Shown here: one piece after another, positions 25,786-34,319 of the stretch
How the letters are laid out: every line of letters starts with the position of its first letter
Numbering within the stretch: position 1 is the stretch's first letter
Source of the DNA: an uncultured Desulfovibrio sp.
GTDB taxonomy: Bacteria > Desulfobacterota > Desulfovibrionia > Desulfovibrionales > Desulfovibrionaceae
Length of the DNA stretch: 41,355 nucleotides
Reading direction: 5' to 3'
Assembly: GCA_944327285.1 (NCBI GenBank)
Contig: CALVHG010000020.1
Coordinates: 1 to 41,355 of the forward strand
Program-made: the position numbers and the translations under genes
Notes under the pieces: generated by a model
Databases searched by the model: none
The model's input: the letters and a program-made list of their open reading frames with translations, nothing else
What the model was told of the DNA's origin: nothing

Positions 25786-26943
25786 ATGGACGCATGCGAC
25801 ATTGTGCGGTCGTTTGTTTTCAGTAACGACAGAATCAGCGTTTACCCGCGCATAACGTCGAAAGCCGCGGAAGGCGCGATAAGCAAGTATGCGGAGGACG
25901 TCGACCCCGACGACATCCTGTTTCTGCTGGACGAGAGCATGCTGTGCAACGGAAAGGAAGGTGTCCTGCTGACGCGCGACAGGGTGCTCTCCAAGTTCAT
26001 GCTGCAAGACGCCAGCGAGTTCCAGCTTGCGAACATAAGGTCCGTGGAAGCCAAAAGGAAAAAAATATTTATTAATAATCAGGAATTTGCCGATCTCTAC
26101 TTTGTCTCCGGAGAAGAATGCGGGCGCATTGCCGAGCTGATCGCGCGCGTGGCGGAGCTTGCCCGAAAGGACGGGCGGCAGAAAAGCGGCGTCGCGGAGG
26201 CCGCCGCGCCGCGGACGACGGAAAGCGCAGCCCGGTCTATTGACGTGGACCGGCTTCTTGGGCGCAATCTCTTTTATCTTTACGGTAACAAACTGCGCGG
26301 CAGCATTTTGAAATTCGCCGCCGTCAACACGATCGGAACCTTCGTCGAGCGGGCGCTGGCAGAAAAATGGGAACCGGACAGGCGCAGCCCCTTTGATGAA
26401 AACGCGGAATACAAGGCCTTTACAACCGCAACCTGCAATTTTATCGATCTGGCCATTTCGGCGCACAAACTGCCGCTGCAGGCGGGGGACGGCGTCGGGG
26501 TCGAGCTTTTTCTGCAGACCAAGGCGACCTTTGAGCTGCTTGTCTTCATTATGGGGCGCACGCAGCACATGCTGTATTCAAATCTTTCCGACAAAGAAGC
26601 GCAGAATTTCATGGCGGGGCTGACAGCGGAGATTTTCCTCAAGCATTTCGTACAGCTCTACGCGGACTATGAAACAGGGCGTATGCCGGCGGCCAGTCTT
26701 GGCGATTTGGGCAGGCGCAAAGGCGTTATGAATATTGTGCTAAAGGAGATGAAGTTCAAATTAAATTTTTACAGCAGAGATTATCCTGATTTTCCGTTGA
26801 TTTTTCTGTATGCCCCCCTGGGAGAAACCGAGTTTACGGACTGCATGCGCAAAGAATATTTTCACTGCGACACGTATCTGGAGACGTTCGTCGCCGAGGC
26901 GGACGAAAAGATCGAGGCGATTCTTATGGAGCTGATTTCCTGA
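25786..26943 (+). CDS. Protein with N-terminal PH-like domain, function unknown
   Basis: The 385-residue protein begins with a domain that aligns with the N-terminus of the 22269-23960 protein: ILFLLDESMLCNGKEGVLLT, RDRVLSKFMLQD, IRSVEAKRKKIFINNQEF match its LLVFDTTLWGGAGDGILLTR, DTLFYKELLQD, IQAAEYKCDVSV. A linker follows (about 125-155), then an all-helical domain without known motifs. GGAG lies 11 bases before ATG 25786. PH-like domains in bacteria are thought to mediate membrane or protein contacts. The shared domain and shared operator link it to the divergent PH/TerB operon. Confidence 0.7.
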   Translation: MDACDIVRSFVFSNDRISVYPRITSKAAEGAISKYAEDVDPDDILFLLDESMLCNGKEGVLLTRDRVLSKFMLQDASEFQLANIRSVEAKRKKIFINNQEFADLYFVSGEECGRIAELIARVAELARKDGRQKSGVAEAAAPRTTESAARSIDVDRLLGRNLFYLYGNKLRGSILKFAAVNTIGTFVERALAEKWEPDRRSPFDENAEYKAFTTATCNFIDLAISAHKLPLQAGDGVGVELFLQTKATFELLVFIMGRTQHMLYSNLSDKEAQNFMAGLTAEIFLKHFVQLYADYETGRMPAASLGDLGRRKGVMNIVLKEMKFKLNFYSRDYPDFPLIFLYAPLGETEFTDCMRKEYFHCDTYLETFVAEADEKIEAILMELIS

Positions 26944-26964
26944 CGGGCGGCCCTCAAAAGGCCA

Positions 26965-27104
26965 GAGCGTTTTGCCTTTGAAAAAGGAGAAACGCGAGGT
27001 GGCACAGCGCCGCCCGGCCAGAAGCGAGGGGAAGGACAGCGCTTTTTCGCGAAGCGACAGACCGCATGGTTTGAGACGCGCGGCGTTTCAGACTGAAAAT
27101 GCTC
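26965..27104. mobile_element. MITE-like repeat A, slightly shortened copy
   Basis: Core GAGCGTTTTGCC to GCTC, 140 bp, with substitutions in each stem and no TA flanks (CA on the left, CG on the right). It starts 21 bp after the stop of the PH-like gene. Confidence 0.75.
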
Positions 27105-27368
27105 CGGGGCGTAGCAACTTAATTTTTTTTCTGTTTATTTTAACTGAATATAAAATGCAGACTGCAATGCCCTTGAAATGTGCGCGCCACATGGCCTGTG
27201 TCTTTTCTGAAAAAGCGCGTTGGGGGAAGGATGGGGGGCCTGGGGGGAAGGAAACAGCCCTTGCGCGCTAGCCGCGACCGAAGGCGGCCGCAGGCCGTGC
27301 CCGTTGCGACGAAGGAAGCTACGGGCATCGACAGCAGAGATAAGGGGGTTTCCTTCCCCCCGGAAGAA
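27105..27368. repeat. Composite repeat with AT-rich spacer and module B
   Basis: Same order as 24345-24626: AT-rich piece, CATGGCCTGTG with GAAAAAGCGCG, then module B ending TTTCCTTCCCCCC. The internal stem of module B differs (GCGGCCGCAGGCC), so the stem is varied while the borders are kept. Confidence 0.75.
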
Positions 27369-27390
27369 CAATGCGGCGTTAACGGGGCCC

Positions 27391-27538
27391 TAGAGCGTTT
27401 CAGCTTTGAAAAAGGTGAAACGCGAGGCGGCGGCACAGCGCCGCCCGGCCCAAAGTGAGCGGAAAAACCGCGTTTTTTCCGCGAAACGACAGGCCGTATG
27501 GTTTGAAGCGCGCAGCGTTTCAAACTGAAAATGCTCTA
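27391..27538. mobile_element. MITE-like repeat A, full copy with TA flanks
   Basis: Core 27393-27536 (144 bp), TA at 27391 and 27537. The right TA plus the first element base is the TAG stop of the XRE regulator gene. Confidence 0.9.
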
Positions 27539-27883
27539 GACGCGCATCAGCTGAATGATTTTTTCCGCCATGAGCATCACTTCCCGGCGGGTGCTCAGGT
27601 CGAGCGAGTCAAGAGAGGGGGGCGCGGCGGGAGACGCGGCGGCCCGCTCCCTATCTTCCTGCGTCTGAAACAGCACGTACACGGGGCAGCCCAGCAGCGC
27701 CGCCATCTGTTCGAGACGCGGGAACCGGGGCGCGACCAGACCCCGCTCAATGCGTGAAAGCGAGTCCGCGCCAATACCGAGCCGTTCGGCAAATTCGGCC
27801 TGATTCCAGCCCATGAGCCGCCGCCGCGCGGTAATGTTCGCCCCCACGATTGTCGCGAGCCGTTGCTTTTTCCGTTCGGCCAC
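27536..27883 (-). CDS. XRE-family regulator
   Basis: Read from GTG 27883, which has a perfect AAAGGAGGT four bases upstream, the protein has 115 residues. HTH residues lie at about 15-68 (ITARRRLMGWNQAEFAERLG, SLSRIERGLVAPRFPRLEQM), and a Pro/Ala linker and a helix (EVMLMAEKIIQLMRV) follow. The frame is open further upstream, but those residues lack a ribosome site. The stop codon is made by the adjoining repeat. It is divergent from the WYL gene across a 484-bp AT-rich region with a palindrome that it could bind. Probable repressor of the island or of itself. Confidence 0.8.
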   Translation of the reverse strand: MAERKKQRLATIVGANITARRRLMGWNQAEFAERLGIGADSLSRIERGLVAPRFPRLEQMAALLGCPVYVLFQTQEDRERAAASPAAPPSLDSLDLSTRREVMLMAEKIIQLMRV

Positions 27884-28270
27884 ACTGACCTCCTTTCCTG
27901 CCGGGAGAGGGTACATGGGAAAATTACGGCGCGACACAGCATGAAAAGCAATTATTGACATTTAATCCGTTATTGTTATTCTTGTTTTTAGCATATATTC
28001 TATAAGAATATAACTGCCTGATGTTCTTTGATAATGTAAAAGTGTCGGCATCTTTTGTTCATGTCTCTTGCTTATGTTCTTGTGCTGCGATATATTGCGA
28101 CGTTGCGCGTCGTATTGTTTATTCTTTTGCTTAAGACGTAGCTATGTTGAACGTCTTGTTCTCTTTTTATTTCCTATTTTGTAAAATAGAAAAATCTTCA
28201 TTGCCGCGCCCCGTGCATTTGCGCGGCAGACGCGCGGCTCCGGTAAAAAAAACAGGGAAGTTTTTACAGA
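27884..28270. promoter_or_regulatory. AT-rich divergent control region
   Basis: No gene. It contains the perfect palindrome TATATTC-TATAA-GAATATA (27994-28012), a candidate XRE operator about 110 bp upstream of the XRE start, and an AT-rich stretch to about 28195. The WYL promoter follows at 28271. Confidence 0.5.
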
Positions 28271-28303
28271 ATTCCGTCTGATGGAATGGTCGTCCCGTAA
28301 AAT
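28271..28303 (+). promoter_or_regulatory. Regulon operator 3 with -10, upstream of the WYL gene
   Basis: ATTCCGTCTGATGGAAT (28271-28287), 10 bp, TAAAAT (28298-28303); the start codon follows about 65 bp later. Position before the WYL gene itself suggests autoregulation. Confidence 0.7.
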
Positions 28304-28367
28304 CGAACGCCGAATATTTTACGCTGTTCCGGACAGGACTGAGAAAGCGCATGTCAAGAGGAGTTTC

Positions 28368-29360
28368 ATGCCAGTCAAGCACGATATGGATTCAACAACA
28401 GGGGTCAAACTGCTCCGGCTTTTTCTGCGGCTCATGGCCGACAGAAACAGACATTTCCAGGCGGATCTCGCGGTCTGGCTCAACTGTTCCAAGCAGACGA
28501 TCATACGGCTCATGCGCGAAATAGAGGGCGTTGTCGGCGACAGGCTGAAAATGGGCATGGATGATCGCCGCCGCTGGTATCAGCTTTGTCCGGATTCCCG
28601 GATGCCGCTGGGGCTGGATTGCGAGGAGCTGCGTTTTCTGCACATCTGCCGCGACATGGCAAGCTCGTATCTGCCGGCGCAGGTGCGGCGGCGCGTGGAG
28701 GACAGCCTTTTCCGGCTGGCCATGCAGCTGGCGGACACCTCCGCCATTCAGGACGGCGGAGGGCAGACCGCGCGTTTTGCCTTTTTCAGCAAGGGGCGCA
28801 TAGATTACACGCCGCATTTTTCGCATATAGACCTGCTGCTCAGGGCCAAGGAGGATGGCCGCGTCTGCCGCATTCTCTACAAGGCGGCCGGACGCCGCGA
28901 GGAAAAGGAACACCGCTTTGTCGTCGGCCGTATGCTCTGCATGAACGGGGCCATCTATGCCCTTGGTTCGGATCTGGAAGACGACGAGCTGACGGTGCGG
29001 CGCATTGTCAGTCTGGCGGTGCATCGGATTCTGGAAGTCAGTCTGACGGATCACATCTCGACGCTTGCCGTTCCTGAGGCGAATCCCGGTATGTTCGGGC
29101 TGCCCTGGCACGAGCCGCGGCATTTTCGCATTCGTTTTGCGCCGGGCAAGGTTTCCGATTACGTGCGCGAACGCATCTGGGCCGACGAGCAGCGTCTGGA
29201 AGATTTGCCCGACGGCGGCGTTCTGCTGGAAATAACCACGTGCAGCGAGCCGGAGCTGCTGGCGTGGGTTCGCAGCTTCGGGGACAGCGCCGAGCTGCTG
29301 GACGCCAAAACGCCCGCGGAGGGTGAGAAGCATGATCGGCATGCCGAAGATTCCCTGTAG
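28368..29360 (+). CDS. WYL-domain transcriptional regulator (HTH-WYL-WCX)
   Basis: The 330-residue protein has an N-terminal winged HTH (about 12-72: VKLLRLFLRLMADRNRHFQA, SKQTIIRLMREIEGV). A WYL domain follows (about 150-225: HIDLLLRAKEDGRVCRILYK, RMLCMNGAIYALGSDLEDDE) and a WCX-like C-terminus (about 250-315: RFAPGKVSDYVRERIWADEQ, LEITTCSEPELLAWVRSFG). WYL regulators bind nucleic-acid or nucleotide ligands and control DNA-damage and defence genes (PafBC, BrxR, CapW). ATG 28368 with AGAGGAG is preferred over an upstream in-frame ATG, because the promoter lies between. Likely reader of the palindrome found five times in this region. Confidence 0.85.
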   Translation: MPVKHDMDSTTGVKLLRLFLRLMADRNRHFQADLAVWLNCSKQTIIRLMREIEGVVGDRLKMGMDDRRRWYQLCPDSRMPLGLDCEELRFLHICRDMASSYLPAQVRRRVEDSLFRLAMQLADTSAIQDGGGQTARFAFFSKGRIDYTPHFSHIDLLLRAKEDGRVCRILYKAAGRREEKEHRFVVGRMLCMNGAIYALGSDLEDDELTVRRIVSLAVHRILEVSLTDHISTLAVPEANPGMFGLPWHEPRHFRIRFAPGKVSDYVRERIWADEQRLEDLPDGGVLLEITTCSEPELLAWVRSFGDSAELLDAKTPAEGEKHDRHAEDSL

Positions 29361-29529
29361 CCGCTGCGGTTCTAAAAATACGGAACTGCGGGACAGCCCG
29401 CGGGACGGCCCGCTGCCGCTCAGACTGGCGGAACGCCTTCTGCGGCCGCTCCGGCCGGGCGGCATGGCCGGCCGTCAGGCGGTCGTCTGCCGGGACTGCG
29501 GGCACGTGTTTCTGGTTCAGGTGCGTTAG
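29332..29529 (+). CDS. Small zinc-ribbon protein
   Basis: The 65-residue protein has two Cys pairs, CSRCGS near the start and CRDCGH near the end, separated by a basic, Pro/Arg-rich linker. It overlaps the end of the WYL gene by 29 bases, with GGAGG upstream of ATG 29332, so it is co-translated with it. It could be a cofactor of the WYL regulator or a nucleic-acid-binding adaptor. No further function is visible. Confidence 0.65.
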   Translation: MIGMPKIPCSRCGSKNTELRDSPRDGPLPLRLAERLLRPLRPGGMAGRQAVVCRDCGHVFLVQVR

Positions 29530-29552
29530 GGGCTGTTATACTAAATGGTTTT

Positions 29553-29752
29553 TCTGGGGGGAAGGAAACCCCCTTATCTCTGCTGTCGATGCCCGTAAGG
29601 CTGTCGCCTGACGGGCACGGCCTGCGGCTGCCATTCGGCCGCGGCCGGTTGTGTTACTGGGGGGAAGGAAACCCCCTTGGCTAGCGCGCAAGGGCTGTTT
29701 CCTTCCCCCCAGGCCCCCCATCCTTCCCCCAACGCGCTTTTTCAGAGGGAAG
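29553..29752. repeat. Module B repeat, inverted copy
   Basis: Reverse orientation of the copies at 24430 and 27205, beginning GGGGGGAAGGAAACCCCC and ending CCCCCAACGCGCTTTTTC. It separates the WYL/zinc-ribbon genes from the GTPase operon and could act as a transcriptional boundary or processing site. Confidence 0.75.
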
Positions 29753-29875
29753 AGTGGCTATCTATTTATATTTGTTTGATAAATAGAGAAATTCCGCTGC
29801 CGACGTCTTTTTCGCCGCAGCGGCGCGGCTGTTTTTCCGGCAGCGAGCCGGAACTGGAAGGAGGAGCATTGCATT
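29753..29875 (+). promoter_or_regulatory. Leader of the GTPase/radical-SAM operon
   Basis: A short AT-rich patch (29757-29785, TATTTGTTTGATAAATAG) could hold the promoter, but no clear hexamer pair or regulon palindrome is seen. GGAAGGAGGAGC precedes the start at 29876. Confidence 0.35.
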
Positions 29876-30736
29876 ATGAACTATCGTTATCTGGATGCGG
29901 AGCTGGCCGCCCGGCTTGAGGAGATCGGGCAGGCCTATGACGCGGCGCTCGCCCGGCGGGAAGAGGCGGCGGATGTCTTTTCCGTCGTCATCATCGGGCA
30001 GCAGAACAACGGCAAAAGCACGTTGTGCAACGCCCTGTGCCGGGACTGGGACAACCGGAAGTTTCCCGTGGCCGACAGGCGGCTGACAAGCTCCGTGCAG
30101 GAAGAGCTGGACGAGGATTCCGGCATTCTGTACGTGGACACGCCCGGCTTCAGCTCCGCCACGACAAGCGACGACGAAAGGGCGCGGGCCGAGTGGATTC
30201 GGGCGAATCTGCTGATTTTTGTTCACAGCATCCGTTCCGGCGAGCTGGACGCGGACGAAGTGCGGATTCTGCAGTCGCTGGAATCCGCCGTATCCGATCT
30301 GGACCGCCGGCTTTTTGTGGCCTGCAGCAAGGCGGGCGGGGAGAATCCCGACAACCTGCGCCTCAAGATGGAGAGCGTCAGAACGCAGATTCGGGAGCTC
30401 GTCGGCATCGACCCCGCCATAGAGGCCGTGGACAGCGTTTTTTACCAGAAGGGCATGGAAAAAGGGAACGAGCAGCTTGTGGCGTCCACAAATATTCCCC
30501 GGCTGCTGGACTGGATTGCGGCGGGCAGAAACATGCCGTCCTCGCTGGAGACCTTTTTGCGGAAGACCGGCGACGAGTACGCGCGCCTGCTCGAACAGGC
30601 GCGGGACAGGCAGCGGGCGGACATGGACGGCATGAACAGCCGCAGGCAGAGCGACAAAAACAGGATGCTCTCCTGCTGGACAAGTCATGAATCAAGCGTG
30701 CGGGACGCATGGAACAGATGCGCCCGCTACAAGTAG
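29876..30736 (+). CDS. Short dynamin-like GTPase
   Basis: The 286-residue protein carries G1 GQQNNGKST (about 41-49) inside VVIIGQQNNGKSTLCNALC, G3 DTPGFSS near 88 and a G4-like ACSKAGG (about 154-160). A helical tail (DEYARLLEQARDRQRADMDG) follows and it stops before the long helical stalk and membrane paddle expected of dynamins. First gene of a run of six plus-strand genes with short gaps. Small and large dynamin-like proteins are often paired. GTP hydrolysis is expected from the motifs; membrane action is inferred from partners. Confidence 0.75.
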   Translation: MNYRYLDAELAARLEEIGQAYDAALARREEAADVFSVVIIGQQNNGKSTLCNALCRDWDNRKFPVADRRLTSSVQEELDEDSGILYVDTPGFSSATTSDDERARAEWIRANLLIFVHSIRSGELDADEVRILQSLESAVSDLDRRLFVACSKAGGENPDNLRLKMESVRTQIRELVGIDPAIEAVDSVFYQKGMEKGNEQLVASTNIPRLLDWIAAGRNMPSSLETFLRKTGDEYARLLEQARDRQRADMDGMNSRRQSDKNRMLSCWTSHESSVRDAWNRCARYK

Positions 30737-30757
30737 CCAGGACAAGGGGGTAGTTGT

Positions 30758-31237
30758 ATGCCGTTTCCTGTTGCCATCGTCGCCTGGGGCGTGGGCGCCG
30801 TCGTTGCGGGCGCCGTCGCCAAGGCCGTATATGAGGATCATTCCGATTATTCCGATTATTCCGACCATTCCGATTATTCCGACGCCGCGGAACGCCGCAG
30901 GCGCGAGGAAGAGGCGCGGGAGAGAGAAAGACGCGAAAATCTGCGTCTGGCCCGCGAAAACATGCGGCAGACGCTGGATCTGGTGCGCAGCTCCATGACG
31001 GATGCGGCGGGCCCGAAGGGCAAGGCCGCCTTCAAGGACTGGGATTTGTCCGAGGAGATGTTTTCCTACGAAGATTTTGACAGGGAATTTGCCGCGCTGG
31101 ACAAAGAAACCCGGAAGCGCGTCGGGAATGCCCTGCACCGCGCCTTCAACGACGAGGAAGAAAGGCGGCAGAAGGAGCTGGACGAAGTCAACAGTCTGTT
31201 GCGGCGCGTCGCCCAGGCCAGGCTGACGGAGAAGTAG
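30758..31237 (+). CDS. Small membrane protein with (H/Y)SD tandem repeat and coiled coil
   Basis: The 159-residue protein has one hydrophobic N-terminal helix (about 4-25, VAIVAWGVGAVVAGAVAKAV). Directly after it comes five tandem HSD/YSD triplets (28-42), then a charged coiled coil (AERRRREEEARERERRENLR) and a helical C-terminal part. It lies 21 bp after one GTPase gene and 2 bp before the next. It may anchor or regulate the GTPases at the membrane, or be a substrate of the radical-SAM enzymes coded downstream. No family recognised. Confidence 0.7.
   Translation: MPFPVAIVAWGVGAVVAGAVAKAVYEDHSDYSDYSDHSDYSDAAERRRREEEARERERRENLRLARENMRQTLDLVRSSMTDAAGPKGKAAFKDWDLSEEMFSYEDFDREFAALDKETRKRVGNALHRAFNDEEERRQKELDEVNSLLRRVAQARLTEK
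30839..30883 (+). repeat. Five 9-bp in-frame tandem repeats
   Basis: YATTCCGAY repeated five times, coding (H/Y)SD. The unit is a multiple of three, so slippage would change repeat number without breaking the frame. Confidence 0.85.
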
Positions 31238-31239
31238 CC

Positions 31240-33177
31240 ATGCCGACCATGCAGGAATCGTTGCGGGCCTTCAGCGATCGCCTTCTTGCTGTCAGCGCGA
31301 ACCTTGAGCAGCAGAAAAACGCCGTGGGGCGGGCGGAAAACGAGGTTTTCGAGATTCTGGAGCAGGCCGCCGCAGCCTTTGCGCCGACGGCGGACGAGCA
31401 GTCGCCCGCCGGGGAATCAAACGCCCTGCGGGAAACCGTCAACCGTGTCTTCTCCGATTTTACGGACGGCATCCGGCGCTGGAAGCAGGAAATGGCGGAG
31501 CGTTCGGAGGTTCGCAACAGGCTGGAGGACATGGGCGCGGGGCTGATTGTGGTGGTGTTCGGCCGCACCAATGCGGGCAAGAGCACGCTCGGCAACTTCC
31601 TGCGGGGCAGGCAGCTGCGCGAAGCCGCGTTCGACAATGCCTGGAAGCGCGGCGACTTCCCCCTCGGCCCCATCTCCGTCATCGAACGGGGCAAGGATGC
31701 GGAAGCGACGTCCGACGCGACATGGTTTGCCGAGGGCAGCGTGGAAACAACGCGCGAGGCGCAGATGTTCTGTCTGCCCGGCCTGCTCTGGCTGGATACG
31801 CCGGGTTTCGGCTCGGTCAATGACGGGACGCTGGGCGCGCTGGCCCGCAAGTACGTCAAGCGGGCGGATCTTGTCGTCTATCTGGACGATTCCGACAATC
31901 CCGGTCTGGAGAATATCACGGCGCGCCTCGTGGAAGTGATGTCGGAAGGGCGCTGCACGCTGGTGGCCATCAATCATTCGGACAGGAAACGGCTTGTCGG
32001 GGAAGACAGCGGGGATTTCGTCTTTGACGAAAAGGGCATGCCGCAGACCTTCCTGGCTCCCAAATCGCCCGAAGATCGGGCCGCTCAGGAAGACTACCTG
32101 ACGGGCCTGCTGCGGCGGCGTCTGAAGGGGCAGTCCGTGGACGCCGTCAGCATCTCCATGAAGCTGGCCTGCATGGCCGTGGAAAACAACGACGAGGAGC
32201 AGTTCCGGGGCAGCAATGTGCAGGCGCTCCTTTCCCGGATTCTGGGGCTGATTCCTGACAACGAGGCGGTGACGCGCCTCAAGTATCAGGAAGCCGTGCG
32301 CAACTGCATGGCCCTTGTGGACATGGTGCGCGGCGGGGCGGACGCTTCCGGGCAGGGCTGCACGCTGGCCGGGCTGGAACGTCAGCTTGCCGCGCTGGAG
32401 GAGCGCATACGCGCGACAGAGGCGGCCTTTGACGTGGAAAACGAGACGCGGGCCATTGTCGCCCCGATTCTGCTGTGCGTGCGGGAGCAGTTGCACGCGC
32501 TTTTGCAGGCGGCAAAGGACGGCCCCGAATCCGCCGGAGAGGAGGCCCTTCCGCCGGGCGCGTCGGGACTGTTCGCGGGGCTGACGGGAGCCCTGGCCGC
32601 CCTGAAGGCCGCCGACGGAAAACATGGAGACGAGCGGCGCGTCGATCTCGCGCCTCTCATGGAGGAGGCGGGCCGCGTCGCCCTGCGGGGCGTGGAGGAC
32701 AGGGCCCGGCAGCTGCTCAGCGATCTCTGGGTTCAGCCCGCGGCGGAAATACGGCGGAATTTTCCGACCGCGGAGGCCGCCGTCATCAGAAAGAAGACGG
32801 AAAAGCACGTCTACGAGGTCACGGAAACGGAAAGTTACGAACGCGATCCCAGCGGATTTTTCGAGCACATAGGCAGCTTTTTCGGCAAACGCTATTACGG
32901 CCGCCGTCAGGTCACCCGCCAGAAGGAACTGATTATTGATCTGGGCTTCAACGTGGAGGAAGTCTTTGCGGAGCAGTGCCGCCGGATTGAGGCTGCCTGT
33001 ACCGACTTCGTGCGTCAGGAAATGGAGCTTATCCGCAGGGAATGCCTGGCGCGGGGGATGGAGGCGGCGCGCGAACGCCGCGCCGTCCTGAGCGAGGCCG
33101 GAAAACGGCTGGAGGCCCTGCGCCGGAAGCTGGAGCGGGAATTGCCGCCTTCCGGCCGGGAGGAACAGGCGTGCTGA
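31240..33177 (+). CDS. Large dynamin-like GTPase
   Basis: The 645-residue protein has a helical N-terminus (1-95), then G1 FGRTNAGKSTLGNF (about 106-119), G3 LDTPGFGS (about 185-192), G4 INHSD (about 243-247) and a long helical region. The stalk includes ETRAIVAPILLCVREQLHAL and, near the end, a probable membrane-contacting segment (FFEHIGSFFGKRYYGRR). The final part is a basic coiled coil. This fits bacterial dynamin-like or GTPase-stalk proteins that remodel membranes or assemble on GTP. The start follows GGAGAAG, two bases after the previous stop. The last codons overlap the start of the radical-SAM gene. Confidence 0.8.
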   Translation: MPTMQESLRAFSDRLLAVSANLEQQKNAVGRAENEVFEILEQAAAAFAPTADEQSPAGESNALRETVNRVFSDFTDGIRRWKQEMAERSEVRNRLEDMGAGLIVVVFGRTNAGKSTLGNFLRGRQLREAAFDNAWKRGDFPLGPISVIERGKDAEATSDATWFAEGSVETTREAQMFCLPGLLWLDTPGFGSVNDGTLGALARKYVKRADLVVYLDDSDNPGLENITARLVEVMSEGRCTLVAINHSDRKRLVGEDSGDFVFDEKGMPQTFLAPKSPEDRAAQEDYLTGLLRRRLKGQSVDAVSISMKLACMAVENNDEEQFRGSNVQALLSRILGLIPDNEAVTRLKYQEAVRNCMALVDMVRGGADASGQGCTLAGLERQLAALEERIRATEAAFDVENETRAIVAPILLCVREQLHALLQAAKDGPESAGEEALPPGASGLFAGLTGALAALKAADGKHGDERRVDLAPLMEEAGRVALRGVEDRARQLLSDLWVQPAAEIRRNFPTAEAAVIRKKTEKHVYEVTETESYERDPSGFFEHIGSFFGKRYYGRRQVTRQKELIIDLGFNVEEVFAEQCRRIEAACTDFVRQEMELIRRECLARGMEAARERRAVLSEAGKRLEALRRKLERELPPSGREEQAC

Positions 33178-34319
33178 TTCTCCTCCGTTCGACCACGGGC
33201 TGCAATCTGCGCTGCCGTTACTGTTCCGTCGCCTGCGGCGAGACGGAGCGGCGCGATCTGACGGAAGATGACTGCCGCCTGCTGCGGGATTCCCTGCCTT
33301 CGCTGCTGCGCGAAGGGGAGAGCGTCCGCTTTCTCTGGCATGGCGGGGAGCCGACCCTGCTCGCGCCGGAACGCTTCCGCGCCATGCTGGGCATCCTTTC
33401 CGAGCTGGAGCGGGACGGGCATCCGGTGGAATACGCCATGCAGACCAACGGCTTTCGGATTTCGGACGCCTGGCTGGATATTCTCGAACGGCATGCGATC
33501 GGCGTGGGGCTGTCGCTGGACGGCCCCGCCGCCCTGCATGATGCCGAGCGCGTCACCCCCGCCGGAGAGGGGAGTTATGCGCGAATCATGGACGGCATGG
33601 CGGCCATGCTCGAACGCGGCGTTCCGGTTTCCCTGCTCTGCACGGTGCGCCCGGCGCATCTGGGCAGGGAAGCCGAGCTGCTGGACTGGCTGACGCCGCT
33701 GGGTCGTCCCGTTCGCTTCAATCCGCTGCTGCCGCTGGGGCGTTCCGCGGCGGGGCTTGCGCCGGGCGACTATTTCCGTTTTCTGCAACGCCTTCTGGCG
33801 CTGGCGCTGGAGCGGCAGGTGTCGCTCAGTATTGAGCCGCTGAGCTGGATGCTCGCTTCCGTCATTACGGACGCGCCGCCGCGCGAATGTTCCTGGGGCG
33901 GCAGGTGCGGGCAGTCCGTGTTTGGCTTCGGGCCCGGCGGCGAGGTGCTGGCCTGCAACCGCTCGGACGAGCGCTATGGCAATCTGCGCGAGCGGTCGCT
34001 GCGGGCGCTGTACGACGCCGACCCCTGGCGGAAGCGGCGGGAGCGTTCGGCGCGGCTGCGCGCCCGCTGCGGCGACTGCGCCGTATGGCGTTACTGCCAC
34101 GGCGGCTGTCCTGTCGTGGAAGGGGAAGAACCCGATGCGGCGCGCTGCGAGGCGCGCAGGGCCTTTTTCGACTGGCTGCGCGGCGAAGGGCTGTTTCTTT
34201 ATCAGCAGTCGCTGGTCCGCCGCCGGAGCGAGCTGCGCGAGCGCCTGCGGCTCCTGCGCCGGAGCAAAGAGGGCCTTGCGCGGCATATGCCGGACGACGC
34301 GCCGACGGAGGATGCGTAA
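33171..34319 (+). CDS. SPASM-domain radical SAM enzyme (maturase type)
   Basis: From GTG 33171 (GGAGG seven bases upstream, overlapping the GTPase stop) the protein has 382 residues. It shows CNLRCRYC (Cys 11, 15, 18) for the SAM-binding 4Fe-4S cluster, FLWHGGEPTLL, and MQTNGFRISDAW as expected. A C-terminal SPASM domain follows with Cys in CSWGGRCGQSVFGFGPGGEV, LACN, and CGDCAVWRYCHGGC. Enzymes of this build (anSME, RiPP maturases) modify peptides or proteins post-translationally. No sulfatase or classical RiPP precursor is nearby. The (H/Y)SD-repeat protein or a GTPase may be the substrate; that is inference. Confidence 0.88.
   Translation: MLILLRSTTGCNLRCRYCSVACGETERRDLTEDDCRLLRDSLPSLLREGESVRFLWHGGEPTLLAPERFRAMLGILSELERDGHPVEYAMQTNGFRISDAWLDILERHAIGVGLSLDGPAALHDAERVTPAGEGSYARIMDGMAAMLERGVPVSLLCTVRPAHLGREAELLDWLTPLGRPVRFNPLLPLGRSAAGLAPGDYFRFLQRLLALALERQVSLSIEPLSWMLASVITDAPPRECSWGGRCGQSVFGFGPGGEVLACNRSDERYGNLRERSLRALYDADPWRKRRERSARLRARCGDCAVWRYCHGGCPVVEGEEPDAARCEARRAFFDWLRGEGLFLYQQSLVRRRSELRERLRLLRRSKEGLARHMPDDAPTEDA

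Noticed and set aside
31417..32868. Long minus-strand open frame opposite the large GTPase
   Set aside because: Shadow of a GC-rich gene; the plus strand carries G1-G4 motifs and a coupled operon.
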